Notes: generated from the letters alone by a model not told the origin. A stretch of 64,000 nt of DNA from Streptomyces sp. S.PB5 (GCF_030403745.1 NZ_JAQMWP010000005.1:434001-498000); one strand, 5' to 3'. Counted from the stretch's first letter, positions 15,967 through 25,590 are shown. Made by a program: numbers and translations.

Positions 15967-15975
15967 TCATCACGT
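15959..15975. terminator. Dyad CACGTGAT-C-ATCACGTG at convergent gene ends
   Basis: Perfect 8-bp arms with one base between, covering the stop codons of the small RHH gene and the convergent purine permease. The tiny loop suggests either a short RNA hairpin ending both transcripts or a protein-binding dyad. There is no T tract. Confidence 0.4.
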
Positions 15976-17364
15976 GAGACCGAGCGCCGGCATCAGGTAG
16001 TAGAAGGCGAAGACGGCGGACACGACATACATCGCGGCGGGGATCTCCTTGCCCCGCCCGGCCGCCAGGCGCAGCACCACGAAGGTGATGAAGCCCATGC
16101 CGATGCCGTTGGTGATGGAGTAGGTGAACGGCATCATCACCATGGTGATGAAGGCCGGGACGGCGATCGTGTAGTCCGCCCAGTCGATCTCCTTGACGTT
16201 GCCCGCCAGGATCAGGAAGCCCACCGCGAGCAGTGCCGGGGTGGCCGCCTGGGACGGGACCATCGTGGCGACCGGGGTCAGGAACAGCGCCACGGTGAAG
16301 AGGCCGCCGGTGACGAGGTTCGCGAAGCCCGTGCGCGCGCCCTCGCCTACGCCCGCCGTGGACTCCACGAAGGCCGTCGTGGCCGAGGAGGAGCTGGCGC
16401 CGCCCGCGGCGACCGCGAGGCCGTCGACGAAGAGGACCTTGTTGATGCCGGGCATCTGGCCCTGGGCGTCGGTCAGCTTGGCCTCGTCGGAGACGCCCAT
16501 GATCGTGCCCATCGCGTCGAAGAAGCACGACAGCAGGACCGTGAAGACGAAGAGGACGCCGGTCAGCACGCCGACCTTGTCGAAGCCGCCGAAGAGGCTG
16601 ACCTTGCCGAGCAGGCCGAAGTCGGGGCCGGCGACCGGGTTGCCGGGCCACTTGGGCGTCGTGAGGCCCCAGGACGGGACCTTGGCGACGGCCTCGATGA
16701 TCATCGCCACGACGGTCATGGTGACGATCGAGATGAGGATCGCGCCGGAGACCTTGCGGACGATCAGGGCGAGGGTCAGCAGGGCGCCCAGGACGAAGAC
16801 CAGGACGGGCCAGCCGCCCAGGTGGCCGTCGCCGCCGAGCTGGAGCGGGACCGTGGTCTGGGCGACGTCCGGGATGCGGGAGACGAAACCGGAGTCGACC
16901 AGGCCGATCAGCATGATGAACAGGCCGATACCGATGCTGATCGCCTTGCGGAGACCGAAGGGGACCGCGTTCATCACGCGCTCGCGCAGGCCCGTGGCGA
17001 CCAGCAGCATCACGATGAAGCCCGCCAGGACCACCATGCCCATCGCGTCCGGCCACGACATACGGGGCGCGAGCTGGAGGGCGACGACCGAGTTCACGCC
17101 GAGACCGGCGGCGAGCGCGATCGGGACGTTGCCGATGACGCCCATCAGCAGGGTGGTGAACGCCGCCGTCACACAGGTCGCCGTGACCAGCTGACCGTTG
17201 TCGAGCTGGTGGCCGTACATGTCCTTCGCGCTGCCGAGGATGATCGGGTTGAGCACGATGATGTAGGCCATCGCGAAGAAGGTGGCGAAACCGCCGCGGA
17301 TCTCCCGGGGGAGCGTGCTGCCCCTCTCGGAGATCCTGAAGTAACGGTCGAGGGCGGTCGGCAT
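15970..17364 (-). CDS. NCS2 family purine permease (AzgA/PbuG-like)
   Basis: 464 residues, ~12-14 membrane segments. Family landmarks: FATFFAMAYIIVLNPIILG near the N-terminus, AAGLGVNSVVA, RKAISIGIGLFIMLIGLVDSG and the signature FFDAMGTIMGVSDEA. AzgA-type members take up adenine, guanine or hypoxanthine with protons. Transcribed alone, with a palindrome about 50 bp upstream. Confidence 0.92.
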   Translation of the reverse strand: MPTALDRYFRISERGSTLPREIRGGFATFFAMAYIIVLNPIILGSAKDMYGHQLDNGQLVTATCVTAAFTTLLMGVIGNVPIALAAGLGVNSVVALQLAPRMSWPDAMGMVVLAGFIVMLLVATGLRERVMNAVPFGLRKAISIGIGLFIMLIGLVDSGFVSRIPDVAQTTVPLQLGGDGHLGGWPVLVFVLGALLTLALIVRKVSGAILISIVTMTVVAMIIEAVAKVPSWGLTTPKWPGNPVAGPDFGLLGKVSLFGGFDKVGVLTGVLFVFTVLLSCFFDAMGTIMGVSDEAKLTDAQGQMPGINKVLFVDGLAVAAGGASSSSATTAFVESTAGVGEGARTGFANLVTGGLFTVALFLTPVATMVPSQAATPALLAVGFLILAGNVKEIDWADYTIAVPAFITMVMMPFTYSITNGIGMGFITFVVLRLAAGRGKEIPAAMYVVSAVFAFYYLMPALGLT

Positions 17365-17412
17365 TGGATGTTCCTACGAGCAGAAGTGGACAGACACAAA
17401 CCGTTTCAGTAT

Positions 17413-17426
17413 GAACGTATAAGTTC
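17413..17426. promoter_or_regulatory. Near-palindrome GAACGTATAAGTTC
   Basis: A 14-bp dyad, symmetric at 12 positions, in the 113-bp gap between the divergent permease and DUF2530 genes. The location suits an operator or an extended promoter element for the permease. No adjacent regulator gene points to the binding protein. Confidence 0.35.
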
Positions 17427-17477
17427 GCCGATGACCATCTCCGCGCGTAGATGTGATCGCCTCGTAAGCTGTGCCTC

Positions 17478-17738
17478 ATGGCGAAGTGGACCCCGAAGCA
17501 CGAGGCACCGGAGCCCCTGGAGGGCCCCGTCGTGCCGACCATCGTTGGCGGCACGATCCTCTGGTTCGTCCTCTTCCTGGTCCAGCTGCCCTTCTACGGC
17601 TGGTTCGACGACCACGGGCACACGTGGTGGGTGTGGACCTGCCTGGCCGGCGCCGGGCTCGGACTGATCGGCATCTACTACGTCCGCCGGCGCGACGCCG
17701 CCATCAAGAGGGCCGAGGCCCTGCGGGAGACCCCGTAA
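17478..17738 (+). CDS. DUF2530 membrane protein
   Basis: 86 residues with two transmembrane helices (TIVGGTILWFVLFLVQLPFY, and WWVWTCLAGAGLGLIGIYYV) and a charged tail RRRDAAIKRAEAL. It matches the actinobacterial DUF2530 family by length and sequence. Function unknown. It is followed by a short hairpin and then the P-type ATPase gene. Confidence 0.85.
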   Translation: MAKWTPKHEAPEPLEGPVVPTIVGGTILWFVLFLVQLPFYGWFDDHGHTWWVWTCLAGAGLGLIGIYYVRRRDAAIKRAEALRETP

Positions 17739-17740
17739 GC

Positions 17741-17760
17741 CCTACGGGAAACGCCGTAGG
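17741..17760. terminator. Short hairpin CCTACGG-GAAACG-CCGTAGG
   Basis: A 7-bp stem with a 6-base loop just after the DUF2530 stop, probably an intrinsic terminator of the GC-hairpin type without a T run. Confidence 0.45.
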
Positions 17761-17865
17761 CCCTACTACCACGGCACCACTTGCCCCGGCGGTCCGTCCT
17801 ACCCAGGTCGGATCTTCCGGCCACTCGGCGTGTGAAGCCTTAAATCCGCACGTACCGTCGGACGC

Positions 17866-20262
17866 ATGACGCACATCGACGCGGGCGCCGAACTCGATCC
17901 TGTGCATCCCGTACCCGCCCCTTTGCCGGCGGCGACCGGCCTGACCGCCGCCGAGGTGGCCGAGCGGATCGCGAACGGGCAGGTCAACGACGTTCCGGTG
18001 CGCAGCAGCCGGTCGATGACCGACATCGTGCGGGCGAACGTCTTCACCCGGTTCAACGCCATCATCGGCGTGCTCTGGCTGATCATGCTGTTCGTCGCGC
18101 CGTTCCAGGACAGCCTGTTCGGGTACGTGATCATCGCCAACACCGGAATCGGCATCATCCAGGAGTGGCGGGCGAAGAAGACCCTCGACTCCCTCGCGGT
18201 GATCGGCGAGGCGAAGCCGACGGTACGGCGGGACGGGGTGGCGCTCGAGGTCAGCACCTCCGACATCGTCCTTGACGACCTCATCGAGATCGGGCCCGGC
18301 GACAAGGCCGTCGTCGACGGGGTGTGCGTCGAGGCCGACGGCCTGGAGATCGACGAGTCGCTGCTCACCGGCGAGGCCGACCCCGTCGTCAAGCAGCCCG
18401 GGGACGAGGTCATGTCGGGCAGCTTCGTCGTCGCGGGCGGTGGCGCGTTCCGGGCCACCAAGGTGGGGCGCGAGGCGTACGCCGCCCAGCTCGCCGAGGA
18501 GGCCTCCCGCTTCACCCTCGTCCACTCCGAGCTGCGCTCCGGCATCTCCACGATCCTCAAGTACGTGACATGGATGATGATTCCGGCCGCGACCGGCCTG
18601 GTCATCACCCAGCTCGTCGTCAAGAGCAACGATCTCAAGGACTCCATCGCCCGCACGGTCGGCGGCATCGTCCCGATGGTCCCCGAGGGCCTGGTCCTGC
18701 TGACCTCCGTCGCCTTCGCGATAGGCGTCATCCGACTTGGCCGAAAACAGTGCCTCGTCCAGGAGTTGCCGGCCATCGAGGGCCTCGCCCGCGTCGACAC
18801 CGTCTGCCTCGACAAGACGGGCACCCTGACCGAGGGCGGCATGGACGTCAAGGAGCTGCGCCCGCTGGGCGGCAGCGACGAGGCGTACGTACGCAAGGTG
18901 CTGGGCGCCCTGGGCGAGTCGGACCCGCGCCCCAACGCCTCGCTGCAGGCCATCATCGACGCCTACCCGGACGCCGAGGACTGGCGCTGCACCGAGTCGC
19001 TGCCCTTTTCCTCCGCCCGCAAGTACAGCGGCGCGTCCTTCAGCGAGGGCGACGGGGAGTCGAGTACGTGGCTGCTGGGGGCGCCCGATGTGCTCCTTGC
19101 CGCCGACGACCCCGCCCTCGCGGAGACCGAGCGGCTCAACGAACAGGGGCTGCGGGTCCTGCTGCTGGCGCGGGCGGTACGCGACCTGGACGATCCGGAG
19201 GTCGCCGTCGGGGCGTCCGCGTCGGCCCTGGTGGTCCTGGAGCAGCGGCTGCGGCCCGACGCGGCCGACACACTGCGGTACTTCGCCGAGCAGAACGTCC
19301 GGGCCAAGGTCATCTCCGGTGACAACGCGGTGTCGGTGGGGGCGGTGGCCTCGAAGCTCGGGCTGGACGGGACGACGGTCGACGCACGCCGGCTGCCCGC
19401 CGACAAGGAGGGCATGGCGGCCGCGCTCGACGAGGGCACGGTGTTCGGGCGGGTCACCCCGCAGCAGAAGCGGGACATGGTCGGGGCGTTGCAGTCCCGT
19501 GGGCACACCGTCGCGATGACGGGCGACGGGGTGAACGACGTCCTGGCGCTGAAGGACGCCGACATCGGGGTGTCGATGGGCTCCGGGTCGGAGGCGACGC
19601 GGGCGGTCGCGCAGATCGTCCTGCTGAACAACAGTTTCTCGACGCTGCCTTCGGTGGTCGCCGAGGGGCGCCGGGTCATCGGGAACATCACGCGCGTGGC
19701 GACGCTGTTCCTGGTGAAGACCGTGTACTCGGTGCTGCTCGCCCTGCTGGTGGTGTGCTGGCAGGTCGAATACCCCTTCCTGCCCCGGCACTTGACGCTG
19801 CTCTCCACCCTGACGATCGGCGTCCCGGCCTTCTTCCTCGCCCTCGCCCCCAACAAGGAACGGGCCAAGCCGCACTTCGTGCGCCGGGTCATGCGGTACG
19901 CCATCCCGGGCGGGCTGCTCGCCGGGGTCGCGACCTTCGTGACGTATCTGATCGCCCGTCACCACTACACGGGCGAGGGGGCGCTGGACGCCGAGACGAG
20001 TGTCGCGACGCTGACCCTGTTCCTGATCTCGATGTGGGTGCTGGCCATCATCGCCCGCCCGTACACCTGGTGGCGGGTGGCGCTGGTCGCGTCCATGGGC
20101 GCGGGGTTCCTGCTGGTGCTGGTGGTGCCGTGGCTGCAGGACTTCTTCGCGCTGAAGCTGGTGGGGGTGACGATGCCGTGGATCGCGGTGGGGATCTCGG
20201 TGGCGGCGGCGGCCACCCTGGAACTGACGTGGAGGTGGGTGGACCGCCGCGTGCCGGCCTAG
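17866..20262 (+). CDS. P-type ATPase, CtpE-like cation pump
   Basis: 798 residues. The actuator motif is SLLTGEADPV (Thr168-Gly-Glu), the phosphorylation site is DKTGTLTEGG at Asp316, and the hinge is MTGDGVNDVLALKDADIGV. The membrane loop motif is VPEGL rather than CPx, so this is not a heavy-metal P1B pump. Overall it resembles mycobacterial CtpE, which handles calcium. About 10 membrane helices. It stands alone, ended by a strong hairpin. Confidence 0.9.
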   Translation: MTHIDAGAELDPVHPVPAPLPAATGLTAAEVAERIANGQVNDVPVRSSRSMTDIVRANVFTRFNAIIGVLWLIMLFVAPFQDSLFGYVIIANTGIGIIQEWRAKKTLDSLAVIGEAKPTVRRDGVALEVSTSDIVLDDLIEIGPGDKAVVDGVCVEADGLEIDESLLTGEADPVVKQPGDEVMSGSFVVAGGGAFRATKVGREAYAAQLAEEASRFTLVHSELRSGISTILKYVTWMMIPAATGLVITQLVVKSNDLKDSIARTVGGIVPMVPEGLVLLTSVAFAIGVIRLGRKQCLVQELPAIEGLARVDTVCLDKTGTLTEGGMDVKELRPLGGSDEAYVRKVLGALGESDPRPNASLQAIIDAYPDAEDWRCTESLPFSSARKYSGASFSEGDGESSTWLLGAPDVLLAADDPALAETERLNEQGLRVLLLARAVRDLDDPEVAVGASASALVVLEQRLRPDAADTLRYFAEQNVRAKVISGDNAVSVGAVASKLGLDGTTVDARRLPADKEGMAAALDEGTVFGRVTPQQKRDMVGALQSRGHTVAMTGDGVNDVLALKDADIGVSMGSGSEATRAVAQIVLLNNSFSTLPSVVAEGRRVIGNITRVATLFLVKTVYSVLLALLVVCWQVEYPFLPRHLTLLSTLTIGVPAFFLALAPNKERAKPHFVRRVMRYAIPGGLLAGVATFVTYLIARHHYTGEGALDAETSVATLTLFLISMWVLAIIARPYTWWRVALVASMGAGFLLVLVVPWLQDFFALKLVGVTMPWIAVGISVAAAATLELTWRWVDRRVPA

Positions 20263-20298
20263 CGCCCGGCCAGGGCGGGCGCCTTGCTGGACACAGCG

Positions 20299-20335
20299 CG
20301 AGGCCGGACCCGGATGGCTCCCGGGTCCGGCCTCG
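20299..20335. terminator. Strong bidirectional hairpin terminator
   Basis: CGAGGCCGGACCCGG (20299-20313) pairs with CCGGGTCCGGCCTCG (20321-20335), a perfect 15-bp stem, between the convergent P-type ATPase and secreted-protein genes. Confidence 0.85.
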
Positions 20336-20342
20336 ATGTCGT

Positions 20343-20388
20343 ACTGCTTACTGCTTACCGCTTGCTGCTTACCGCCTGCCGCTTACTT
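20343..20388. repeat. Degenerate CTGCTTAC tandem repeats
   Basis: Five to six imperfect head-to-tail copies of a 7-8-bp unit (CTGCTTAC, CCGCTTGC, CTGCTTAC, CCGCCTGC, CGCTTAC) directly after the 20-kb terminator and running into the end of the secreted-protein gene. Probably replication slippage. Confidence 0.55.
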
Positions 20389-21300
20389 CACGTCGATGAA
20401 GTCACCCGCGGCGTTGACCGCCGGGGTGGTCGAGGTGCCCGCGAAGGAGTAGCGGTAGTAGCCGTCGGCCGACGCCTTGACGGTGGTGCTCAGGGTGCCC
20501 GTCGAGCTGGTCTTGATCGTCTTTATGGTGCTGTAGGTGCTGGAGCCCTTCTTGCGGAACTGCAGCTTCACCGACTGGCTCGCGTAACCCGCGTACTTGT
20601 CGGTGTCCCAGTTGGCACGGGAGAGCTTGCCCGTGACGGTGATGGTCTTGCCCTTCTTCACCGGCTCCGGCGAGGCGTTGACCGTCAGCTTGGACAGGCG
20701 CTGCACCTTGAGGGTGGCGGCGCTGTCGGTCACGGCGACACCGACGTTGTCCAGGTTCGGGCTCTCCGGGTCCTCACCGTTGAGCGCGACCGCGAAGCCG
20801 GCCGCCTTCCAGGTGCCGGCGTCCGCGTTGATCAGACCCCAGTCGTCGCCCGGGGCCGGGTCGAGGGCGACGGTGGCCGTGCAGGAGGCGACGGTGGCGG
20901 AGGACGCCGTGCAGGTCGCGTCGGTGCTGTCGTACCAGAAGTCGGCGCCGTAGAAGTCCGCGCCCCGGTACAGCTCCACGCCGGCGAAGAAGTCGTCGGC
21001 CTTGATGTCGACGTTCTCGGCGTGCGTCAGCGTGAAGGTGACCGGCACCTTCACCACGCTGGTGGTGCCGACGACGATGTTCTTGCCCTTGTTGACCTTC
21101 ACGTTGGAGAAGGAGGCGTCCAGGTCGTACGGGACGCCGTCGGCCGCGGCGGCGTACGCCGACTTGCCGGTGGCCTGGGCGATGGCGTGGACGTCGGAGA
21201 CGTCGGGGGTCCGCGACGAGTCGGCCTGCGCGGCCGGGACGGCGAGGGCGGACAGGGCCAGGGCGCCGGAGACGGCGGCCACGGTGGCGCGAATACGCAT
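20383..21300 (-). CDS. Secreted beta-sandwich protein, paralogue 1
   Basis: 305 residues. The signal peptide MRIRATVAAVSGALALSALA ends at an AQA site. A variable domain of ~170 residues follows, with two cysteines in the CTASSATVASCTA region. A conserved ~115-residue C-terminal domain begins KVQRLSKLTVNASPEPVKKG and contains KTITVTGKLSRANWDT and the ending NAAGDFIDVK. The C-terminal fold looks like an Ig-like or calcium-binding sandwich. The adjacent gene encodes a paralogue with almost identical ends. Surface or extracellular role unknown. Confidence 0.82.
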   Translation of the reverse strand: MRIRATVAAVSGALALSALAVPAAQADSSRTPDVSDVHAIAQATGKSAYAAAADGVPYDLDASFSNVKVNKGKNIVVGTTSVVKVPVTFTLTHAENVDIKADDFFAGVELYRGADFYGADFWYDSTDATCTASSATVASCTATVALDPAPGDDWGLINADAGTWKAAGFAVALNGEDPESPNLDNVGVAVTDSAATLKVQRLSKLTVNASPEPVKKGKTITVTGKLSRANWDTDKYAGYASQSVKLQFRKKGSSTYSTIKTIKTSSTGTLSTTVKASADGYYRYSFAGTSTTPAVNAAGDFIDVK

Positions 21301-21359
21301 GTGATTCCTCGGATGAGAAAAGAAGGAAAGGGAAAAGCAGGTACCGCTGCTTGCTTCGC

Positions 21360-22136
21360 TTACTTCACGTCGATGAAGTCACCCGCGGCGTTGACCGCCG
21401 GGGTGGTGGCGGTGCCCGCGAAGGAGTAGCGGTAGTAGCCGTCGGCCGAGGCCTTGACGGTGGTGCTCAGGGTGCCCGTCGAGCTGGTCTTGATGGTCTT
21501 GACGGTGGTGTAGGTGCTGGAGCCCTTCTTGCGGAACTGCAGCTTCACCGACTGGCTCGCGTAACCCGCGTACTTGTTGGTCTCCCAGTTGGCGCGGGAG
21601 AGCTTGCCGGTGACGGTGATGGTCTTGCCCTTCTTCACCGGCTCCGGCGAGGCGTTGACCGTCAGCCGCGAGGCGCGCTGCACCTTGAAGGTGGTGGCGG
21701 CGTCGCGGCGGATGTAGTTGAGGTCGTTGGCCGAGACCAGCGTGCTCAAGTCCCAGGTGCCTGCCGCGCTGTTGTAGACGACGCCCTCACCCGTCAGCGG
21801 GTCGAACGTCAGATAGCCCGTGCAGGTCGACGTCTTGTCGGTCACCTCGACGCAGGTGATCTCGCCGTCCTCGTACCAGATCTGCGCGTAGTTCGGCTTC
21901 GGCCCGAAACCGCTGATGTACGTGGTCTCGGCGATGCCCGAGTTGTCCGTGGCGGTCACGGAGACCTTCACGGACACGGCCTTGGTGGCACCGACCACGA
22001 CCGGCTTGCCGCCGTTGACGACGACCTTGTCGATCGTGATGTCGCCCGAGCCGCCGTCTGCCGCCTGCGCCGGTACGGCGAGTGCGGACAGGGCGAGGGC
22101 TCCGGAGACGGCGGCCACGGTGGCACGAATGCGCAT
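21360..22136 (-). CDS. Secreted beta-sandwich protein, paralogue 2
   Basis: 258 residues with the same signal peptide and nearly the same C-terminal domain (SRLTVNASPEPVKKGKTITV to NAAGDFIDVK) as its downstream neighbour. The central domain is different and shorter (GDITIDKVVVNGGKPVVVGA start). The 59-bp gap suggests co-transcription or a recent tandem duplication. Near-identity at DNA level in the end regions suggests gene conversion. Confidence 0.82.
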   Translation of the reverse strand: MRIRATVAAVSGALALSALAVPAQAADGGSGDITIDKVVVNGGKPVVVGATKAVSVKVSVTATDNSGIAETTYISGFGPKPNYAQIWYEDGEITCVEVTDKTSTCTGYLTFDPLTGEGVVYNSAAGTWDLSTLVSANDLNYIRRDAATTFKVQRASRLTVNASPEPVKKGKTITVTGKLSRANWETNKYAGYASQSVKLQFRKKGSSTYTTVKTIKTSSTGTLSTTVKASADGYYRYSFAGTATTPAVNAAGDFIDVK

Positions 22137-22254
22137 GAGTTCCCCACGTTGAACTGATCGTTGAGTACCTCGACTCGAATGATCAGATCCGTGACGGAAG
22201 TGAAAGGTTGTACGAGTGGTGAGAAATTTGTGCGAGTGATTTCAAGATCACCCG

Positions 22255-25200
22255 TCAGTCGAACCAGCGGTCCCGCGCCAGCTCCGCCGTCCGGGTCGGA
22301 TCCTCCAGCAGCGCCGCCACCTCGAACCGCCGCGGCCACTGCCCGGCCGCCCAGGCGAGTCCGGCGGCGACGCCCTCCAGGGTGGCCGCGTGCAGGGTGC
22401 CGTCGTCGGTGAGGCGCCAGTCCAACTCCACACCGTCGACGAAGAGTTCCTCGTGCTCCACGTAGGTCGACGGGGTCCGCGCGCCCAGCAGCACCCGTAC
22501 CGGCTCCGGTACGTCGTGTTCGACGCCCTCGGTGTCCACCGACCCGGTGACGGACTCGCTGAGTCGCCGCACCTGGAAGAGTTCCGCGAGTTCGGCGGCC
22601 CGCGCGGGGCGTACCGGCAGGAGCGGGACGCCCGCGGTGAACGGCAGCAGGTCGGGTGAGTCGACGACCACCGCGTCGGCCGCGTCCACCACCTCGACCC
22701 GCCCGTCGACGACGGCCCGCAGATCGTCCGGCAGGGTCACCTGCTCGGGGTCCAGGTCGGCCAACGCACCGTAGAGGGCGTGCAGTTGGGCGCCCGTCAC
22801 CTCGCGCTCGGGGTCCGCGAGCCGGTCGAGCAGCTCGGCGGCACCGCCGGGCTCGTCCAGCAGCGCGGCGACCGACGTCCGCACGCCCAGCGCCCGCAGC
22901 ACCTGCTCGTCGTCGAAGCCGGTCGCGTCGGCCTCGTCGTACAGACCGCGCAGCAACGGGTCACCGCCGGCCGCCAGCAGACCGGCCGGACGACGGCCGT
23001 CGAGCACCGGGTGCCCCCGCAACCACCATGCGGTGTAAGGCCGTACGACCTCATGGGTGCCGTCGGGCAGCAGGATCCGTACCGGCTGGGTGAGCGCGTC
23101 GCGCAGGGGCGGCCGGGCGAGGAGGGCGAGGGCCTGGGGCCAGCTGTCCTCGTCCACGAGGTCGAGATCGCGTACGGCGACCAGTTCCGTGGCGACGGGC
23201 GGCACCGGCGAGTCGGGGAAGCGGTCGAGGACGTCTTCGCTCCAGACGTCGACGGCGTCGAGCAGACCCGGGTCGTCCGGCTCGGCGAAGTCCCCTTCGC
23301 GAGGCTCCAGTTCGTCGGGGTCGAGGACGACGTCGGTGGCGCGGACGAGCGCGAAGTTGGCGAGGACACCGCACGCGGCCAGCGGCTGCTCGCCCCAGCG
23401 GTCCGCCAGCTCGGCGTCCACCGCGGCGAGTTCGCCCTCCCGCATGATCTGTGCGAACGGGCTGCCGGGGAGGACGAGTTCACCGGCGGGGGCGGGTTCG
23501 CCGTCCTCGTCGGGCAGGGCCAGCGCACCGAGCCAGGGCTCGTCGCCGGGCTCCAGACCCGCGTCCCGGACGAGGGCGAGGACGGTGTCCGCCAACTCCT
23601 CGGCGTCCAGGGTGTCCTCCTCCCACGCGCCCCCGTCGTCGTCCAGCGACGCGGCGACGGCCGCCCGCACCTGAGGCGTGGTGAGCACGGCCCGCGGGGA
23701 GGCGGGCAGCGCGCCGAGCTTCTCCAGCAGGGGGTGCGCGGCGTCCGGGTGGGCGACCTTGAGCCCGAGCCTGGCGAGCACCTCGGGCTCGATGGAGACA
23801 CCGTCGACGGTGGGCAGCAGCACCTGGCGGGGCCCGATGGTCGTACGCCCGTCGGCGAGCGGCACGGGAAGCCCGGACAGCCGGTCCGGGTCGACCCCGG
23901 CGAGGCTGTCGTACAGCCGCCGCCACCAGCCCGGCTCCTTCTCCAGCCCGGCCAGCCGGTCGACGGCGTCGGTCAGGGGAACGCGGGCGACGCCCAACGT
24001 CCGCAGCTCGACGCGGCGTTCGAGGCCGGCGGGCAGAAGGGTGGGCAGCACCTCGGCGAGGACACGCACGGTGTCGGCGCCCGCGCCCTCGACGACCTCG
24101 GCCTCGCGGGGCCTGAGCGCCTCGGGCAGTTCGTCGTCATCGTCGTCGCCGGGCTCGGCGGCCGGGGGCAGGAAGGCGGTCCTGGGCAGCCGCTCCAGGA
24201 TCGCCTGCCGCAGGGAGCCGTCCAGTTCGCCCTTGCCCAGCGGGCCGGGCACGAGGTCGATGATCCCGGCGGTCACCGGCCGCCAGTCGCCGAGCAGTTC
24301 GGCGTAGGAGTCGGCCGCGCGCTGCACGAGGAAGTCGGTCAGCGGACCGGGCGCGGCGTGCCGCCGGGTGGGGTCGAGCGGGAAGGAGGCGATGAGCAGC
24401 GCGGGCACGCCGAGGGGCTCGTCGCTGGGGGTGGGGGCGTGCACGACGGGGCTGGTGCGGGGGCGGGCGGGGGTGCCGTCGGCGTCGGCCGGTACGGCCC
24501 AGGTGACCGACCAGTGCGGCCGCAGCCGCTCCTCGACGGGACGGTCGGCGAGGAGGTCGGGGGTCAGCGGCCCGTGCGAGGCGGCGACCCGCCAGCGGGT
24601 CGTGCCGTCACGGGAGTCCTCGACGACGGTGAAGGCGCCGTCGGTGCGGCGGCGGAGGGTGCGGGCGTCCCCGGCGGGGGTCTCGACGACGACCTCCTCA
24701 AGCCCGGGGAGGGCGAGGAGGAGGGCGTCGTCGACGGCGTCGAGGAGGCGCTCGGCGAGGTCGGTGGCGGCGGCGTCCCTCAGGGGGAGGATGACGGCCG
24801 TGTCGTAGGGGTCGGGGGCGGTGCCCTCGGCGGCGAAGGGCAGGCGGAGCAGGGGGATGTGCCCGTCGCGCCGCCGGACCTCGTCGCCCAGCCCCGGACT
24901 GTGCCGGGCGGTCTCGGCGGCCAGCTCCCGCCCCTCGGCGAGGGACCACCGGACACCGCCGTGCCGGCCGACGACCGCGGGCTCGTCGGTGACGGCGAGG
25001 ACGGCGGCGAACCCGACGCCGAAGCGGCCGATGGAGGGCGCACCGGCAGCAAGGGCGTCCCGTTTGGCCGAGGCCCGGAGAGTGGAGAGGGACTCGACGC
25101 CGGCCGCGTCGAGCGGAGCGCCGGTGTTGGCGGCGACGAGCACCCCGTCCCGCAGGGTGAGCCGGAGCCGTCCGGGCACGCCGGCCCTCGCGGCGGCGTC

Positions 25201-25389
25201 GGCGGCGTTCTGCGCGAGCTCGACGACGAGCCGGTCCCGGTAGCCGCCGAGGACGAGGTCCTCCTCGGCGTTGGCGTCCTCACGGAACCGGGCGGGGCTG
25301 GTCGCCCAGGCGTCGAGCACACCTCGCCGGAGCCGGGCGGTCCCGAACGGATCGGCACCCTCAGCTGCGGGCCGCACGAACTTGCTCAC
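22255..25389 (-). CDS. Sacsin/Hsp90-like ATP-binding protein
   Basis: 1044 residues from GTG 25389. The N-terminal ~220 residues form a GHKL-type ATPase domain: VVELAQNAADAA (helix with the Mg-binding Asn), VAANTGAPLDAAGVESL and RFGVGFAAVLAVTDEP. This matches the sacsin-type N-terminal ATP-binding module. The rest is an acidic, Leu/Asp-rich region without recognised domains. Related Streptomyces genes are annotated as Hsp90-like; chaperone activity is untested. It is preceded by the second 93-nt hairpin repeat. Confidence 0.82.
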   Translation of the reverse strand: MSKFVRPAAEGADPFGTARLRRGVLDAWATSPARFREDANAEEDLVLGGYRDRLVVELAQNAADAAARAGVPGRLRLTLRDGVLVAANTGAPLDAAGVESLSTLRASAKRDALAAGAPSIGRFGVGFAAVLAVTDEPAVVGRHGGVRWSLAEGRELAAETARHSPGLGDEVRRRDGHIPLLRLPFAAEGTAPDPYDTAVILPLRDAAATDLAERLLDAVDDALLLALPGLEEVVVETPAGDARTLRRRTDGAFTVVEDSRDGTTRWRVAASHGPLTPDLLADRPVEERLRPHWSVTWAVPADADGTPARPRTSPVVHAPTPSDEPLGVPALLIASFPLDPTRRHAAPGPLTDFLVQRAADSYAELLGDWRPVTAGIIDLVPGPLGKGELDGSLRQAILERLPRTAFLPPAAEPGDDDDDELPEALRPREAEVVEGAGADTVRVLAEVLPTLLPAGLERRVELRTLGVARVPLTDAVDRLAGLEKEPGWWRRLYDSLAGVDPDRLSGLPVPLADGRTTIGPRQVLLPTVDGVSIEPEVLARLGLKVAHPDAAHPLLEKLGALPASPRAVLTTPQVRAAVAASLDDDGGAWEEDTLDAEELADTVLALVRDAGLEPGDEPWLGALALPDEDGEPAPAGELVLPGSPFAQIMREGELAAVDAELADRWGEQPLAACGVLANFALVRATDVVLDPDELEPREGDFAEPDDPGLLDAVDVWSEDVLDRFPDSPVPPVATELVAVRDLDLVDEDSWPQALALLARPPLRDALTQPVRILLPDGTHEVVRPYTAWWLRGHPVLDGRRPAGLLAAGGDPLLRGLYDEADATGFDDEQVLRALGVRTSVAALLDEPGGAAELLDRLADPEREVTGAQLHALYGALADLDPEQVTLPDDLRAVVDGRVEVVDAADAVVVDSPDLLPFTAGVPLLPVRPARAAELAELFQVRRLSESVTGSVDTEGVEHDVPEPVRVLLGARTPSTYVEHEELFVDGVELDWRLTDDGTLHAATLEGVAAGLAWAAGQWPRRFEVAALLEDPTRTAELARDRWFD

Positions 25390-25486
25390 GCTCAACACTC
25401 TCCTCGTCGACGTGACGCCGAAGGTACCCCCTACGAAACGAACCCGGTCACTCAGCACACGCCCGACGGGTTCACCCGGGGCCTTT

Positions 25487-25579
25487 TGATCGGTGATTGG
25501 CAGATGTGTCCCACGCTCGGCCGGCAAAGGTGCAGGTGGGCGTTGCCCGGCGCGGAACAGATCTGCCAATCACCGATCA
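25487..25579. repeat. 93-nt hairpin repeat, copy B
   Basis: TGATCGGTGATTGGCAGAT at the left pairs with ATCTGCCAATCACCGATCA at the right. The loop contains CGGCAAAGGTGCAGGTGGGC. It shares stem and loop layout with copy A at 7091-7178, in the same orientation. It sits between the DUF3027 stop and the start of the sacsin-like gene, so it may act as a terminator or leader RNA, or be a stand-alone element. Confidence 0.75.
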
Positions 25580-25590
25580 GAGAGCGGGGG

